Shown here in pieces: positions 37,441 to 37,562 of a DNA stretch of 37,562 nucleotides (its first letter is position 1; each line of letters starts with the position of its first letter). The translations under genes were made by a program, and so were the position numbers. Source of the DNA: Thermocaproicibacter sp036844765 (GTDB lineage: Bacteria; Bacillota; Clostridia; Oscillospirales; Acutalibacteraceae); the NCBI GenBank assembly GCA_036844765.1, contig DAIUFE010000013.1, positions 1 through 37,562 of the forward strand, written 5' to 3'. Under the pieces are notes generated by a model, which was not told where the DNA came from, searched no databases, and saw nothing but the letters and a program-made list of their open reading frames with translations.

Positions 37441-37562
37441 TTACGCCAGCTTGATCCACGCGGTGAGGCCCTGCGGCTCCCCCGGGTTGAGGCCCCGTTT
37501 CAGCGCCTTGTGGTACGCGATCAACTGGGCGACGTTGAGCAGCGGAAGGCCTCGGGCCACGC
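37441..37562 (-). CDS. C-terminal end of a SIS-domain phosphosugar isomerase/deaminase (cut by right edge)
   Basis: The last 40 residues before a TAA stop read LPLLNVAQLIAYHKALKRGLNPGEPQ and end GLTAWIKLA. This closely follows the end of AgaS/GlmS-like SIS proteins, where this stretch forms the final helix and tail over the sugar-phosphate site. It would isomerise or deaminate a ketose/amino-sugar phosphate. The rest of the gene is outside, so the exact function is open. Same strand as the ABC transporter genes. Confidence 0.72.
   Translation of the reverse strand, partial: VARGLPLLNVAQLIAYHKALKRGLNPGEPQGLTAWIKLA

Overview
The window reads as a chromosomal segment of a GC-rich Gram-positive anaerobe. 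It most likely comes from the class Clostridia, in the Oscillospirales/Ruminococcaceae range. Supporting signs are strong Shine-Dalgarno sequences (AGGAGG type), frequent GTG/TTG starts, a T-box on thrS, lipobox lipoproteins, a stand-alone AICAR formyltransferase beside a PurO-type IMP cyclohydrolase, and an ECF vitamin-transporter S component. The species assignment is inference. A 100-N scaffold gap lies at 12860-12959.

Layout, left to right. (1) 1-7335: an incomplete thrS behind a T-box leader, preceded by a leftward de novo purine operon, purE-purM-purN-purO-AICAR formyltransferase-purD, with a promoter and an attenuator-like terminator ahead of purE. (2) 7364-8848: an SPFH/NfeD membrane pair. 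(3) 8877-12821: a leftward unit with a PadR regulator, a HAAS/DUF4097 membrane protein, and nucleoside salvage genes deoD, cdd and a pyrimidine-nucleoside phosphorylase. (4) 12860-15913: the gap, a repeat element, a glycosyltransferase, a radical-SAM-like protein that lacks the cluster cysteines, and a TetR regulator. (5) 16054-20230: a CAU tRNA, a peptidase C26 amidohydrolase, a two-CBS-domain protein, a small beta-rich protein, an AraC regulator and a divergent sugar O-acetyltransferase. (6) 20322-22595: a second small beta-rich protein, a DNRLRE protein, a holin-like protein and a GH25 muramidase, with no other phage genes. (7) 22782-24086: an ECF S component coupled to a methyltransferase behind a 160-nt leader. 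(8) 24128-26148: thioredoxin under a CRP/FNR-like palindrome, and a transglutaminase lipoprotein. (9) 26184-28821: tRNA-Pro whose 3' end heads a 173-bp tandem repeat, a penicillin-V-acylase-like hydrolase, a VOC protein and a 45-residue peptide with a CC...C tail. (10) 28860-37562: a leftward sugar operon with the tail of a SIS protein, two ABC permeases, a binding lipoprotein, a GH36 alpha-galactosidase, a Gfo/Idh dehydrogenase, a class II aldolase and a BadF-type sugar kinase.

How the genes work together. The purine block makes IMP with the last two steps split over two proteins, and the salvage block recycles nucleosides. The right-hand operon looks like a complete path for an alpha-linked galactose or N-acetylgalactosamine glycan: uptake, hydrolysis, phosphorylation, isomerisation/deamination and aldol cleavage. 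The most unusual items are the radical-SAM pseudoenzyme candidate, the tRNA-Pro tandem repeat, the holin/lysin set beside leaderless beta-rich proteins, the cysteine-tailed small peptide, and a hairpin-bearing intergenic repeat that probably caused the assembly gap.
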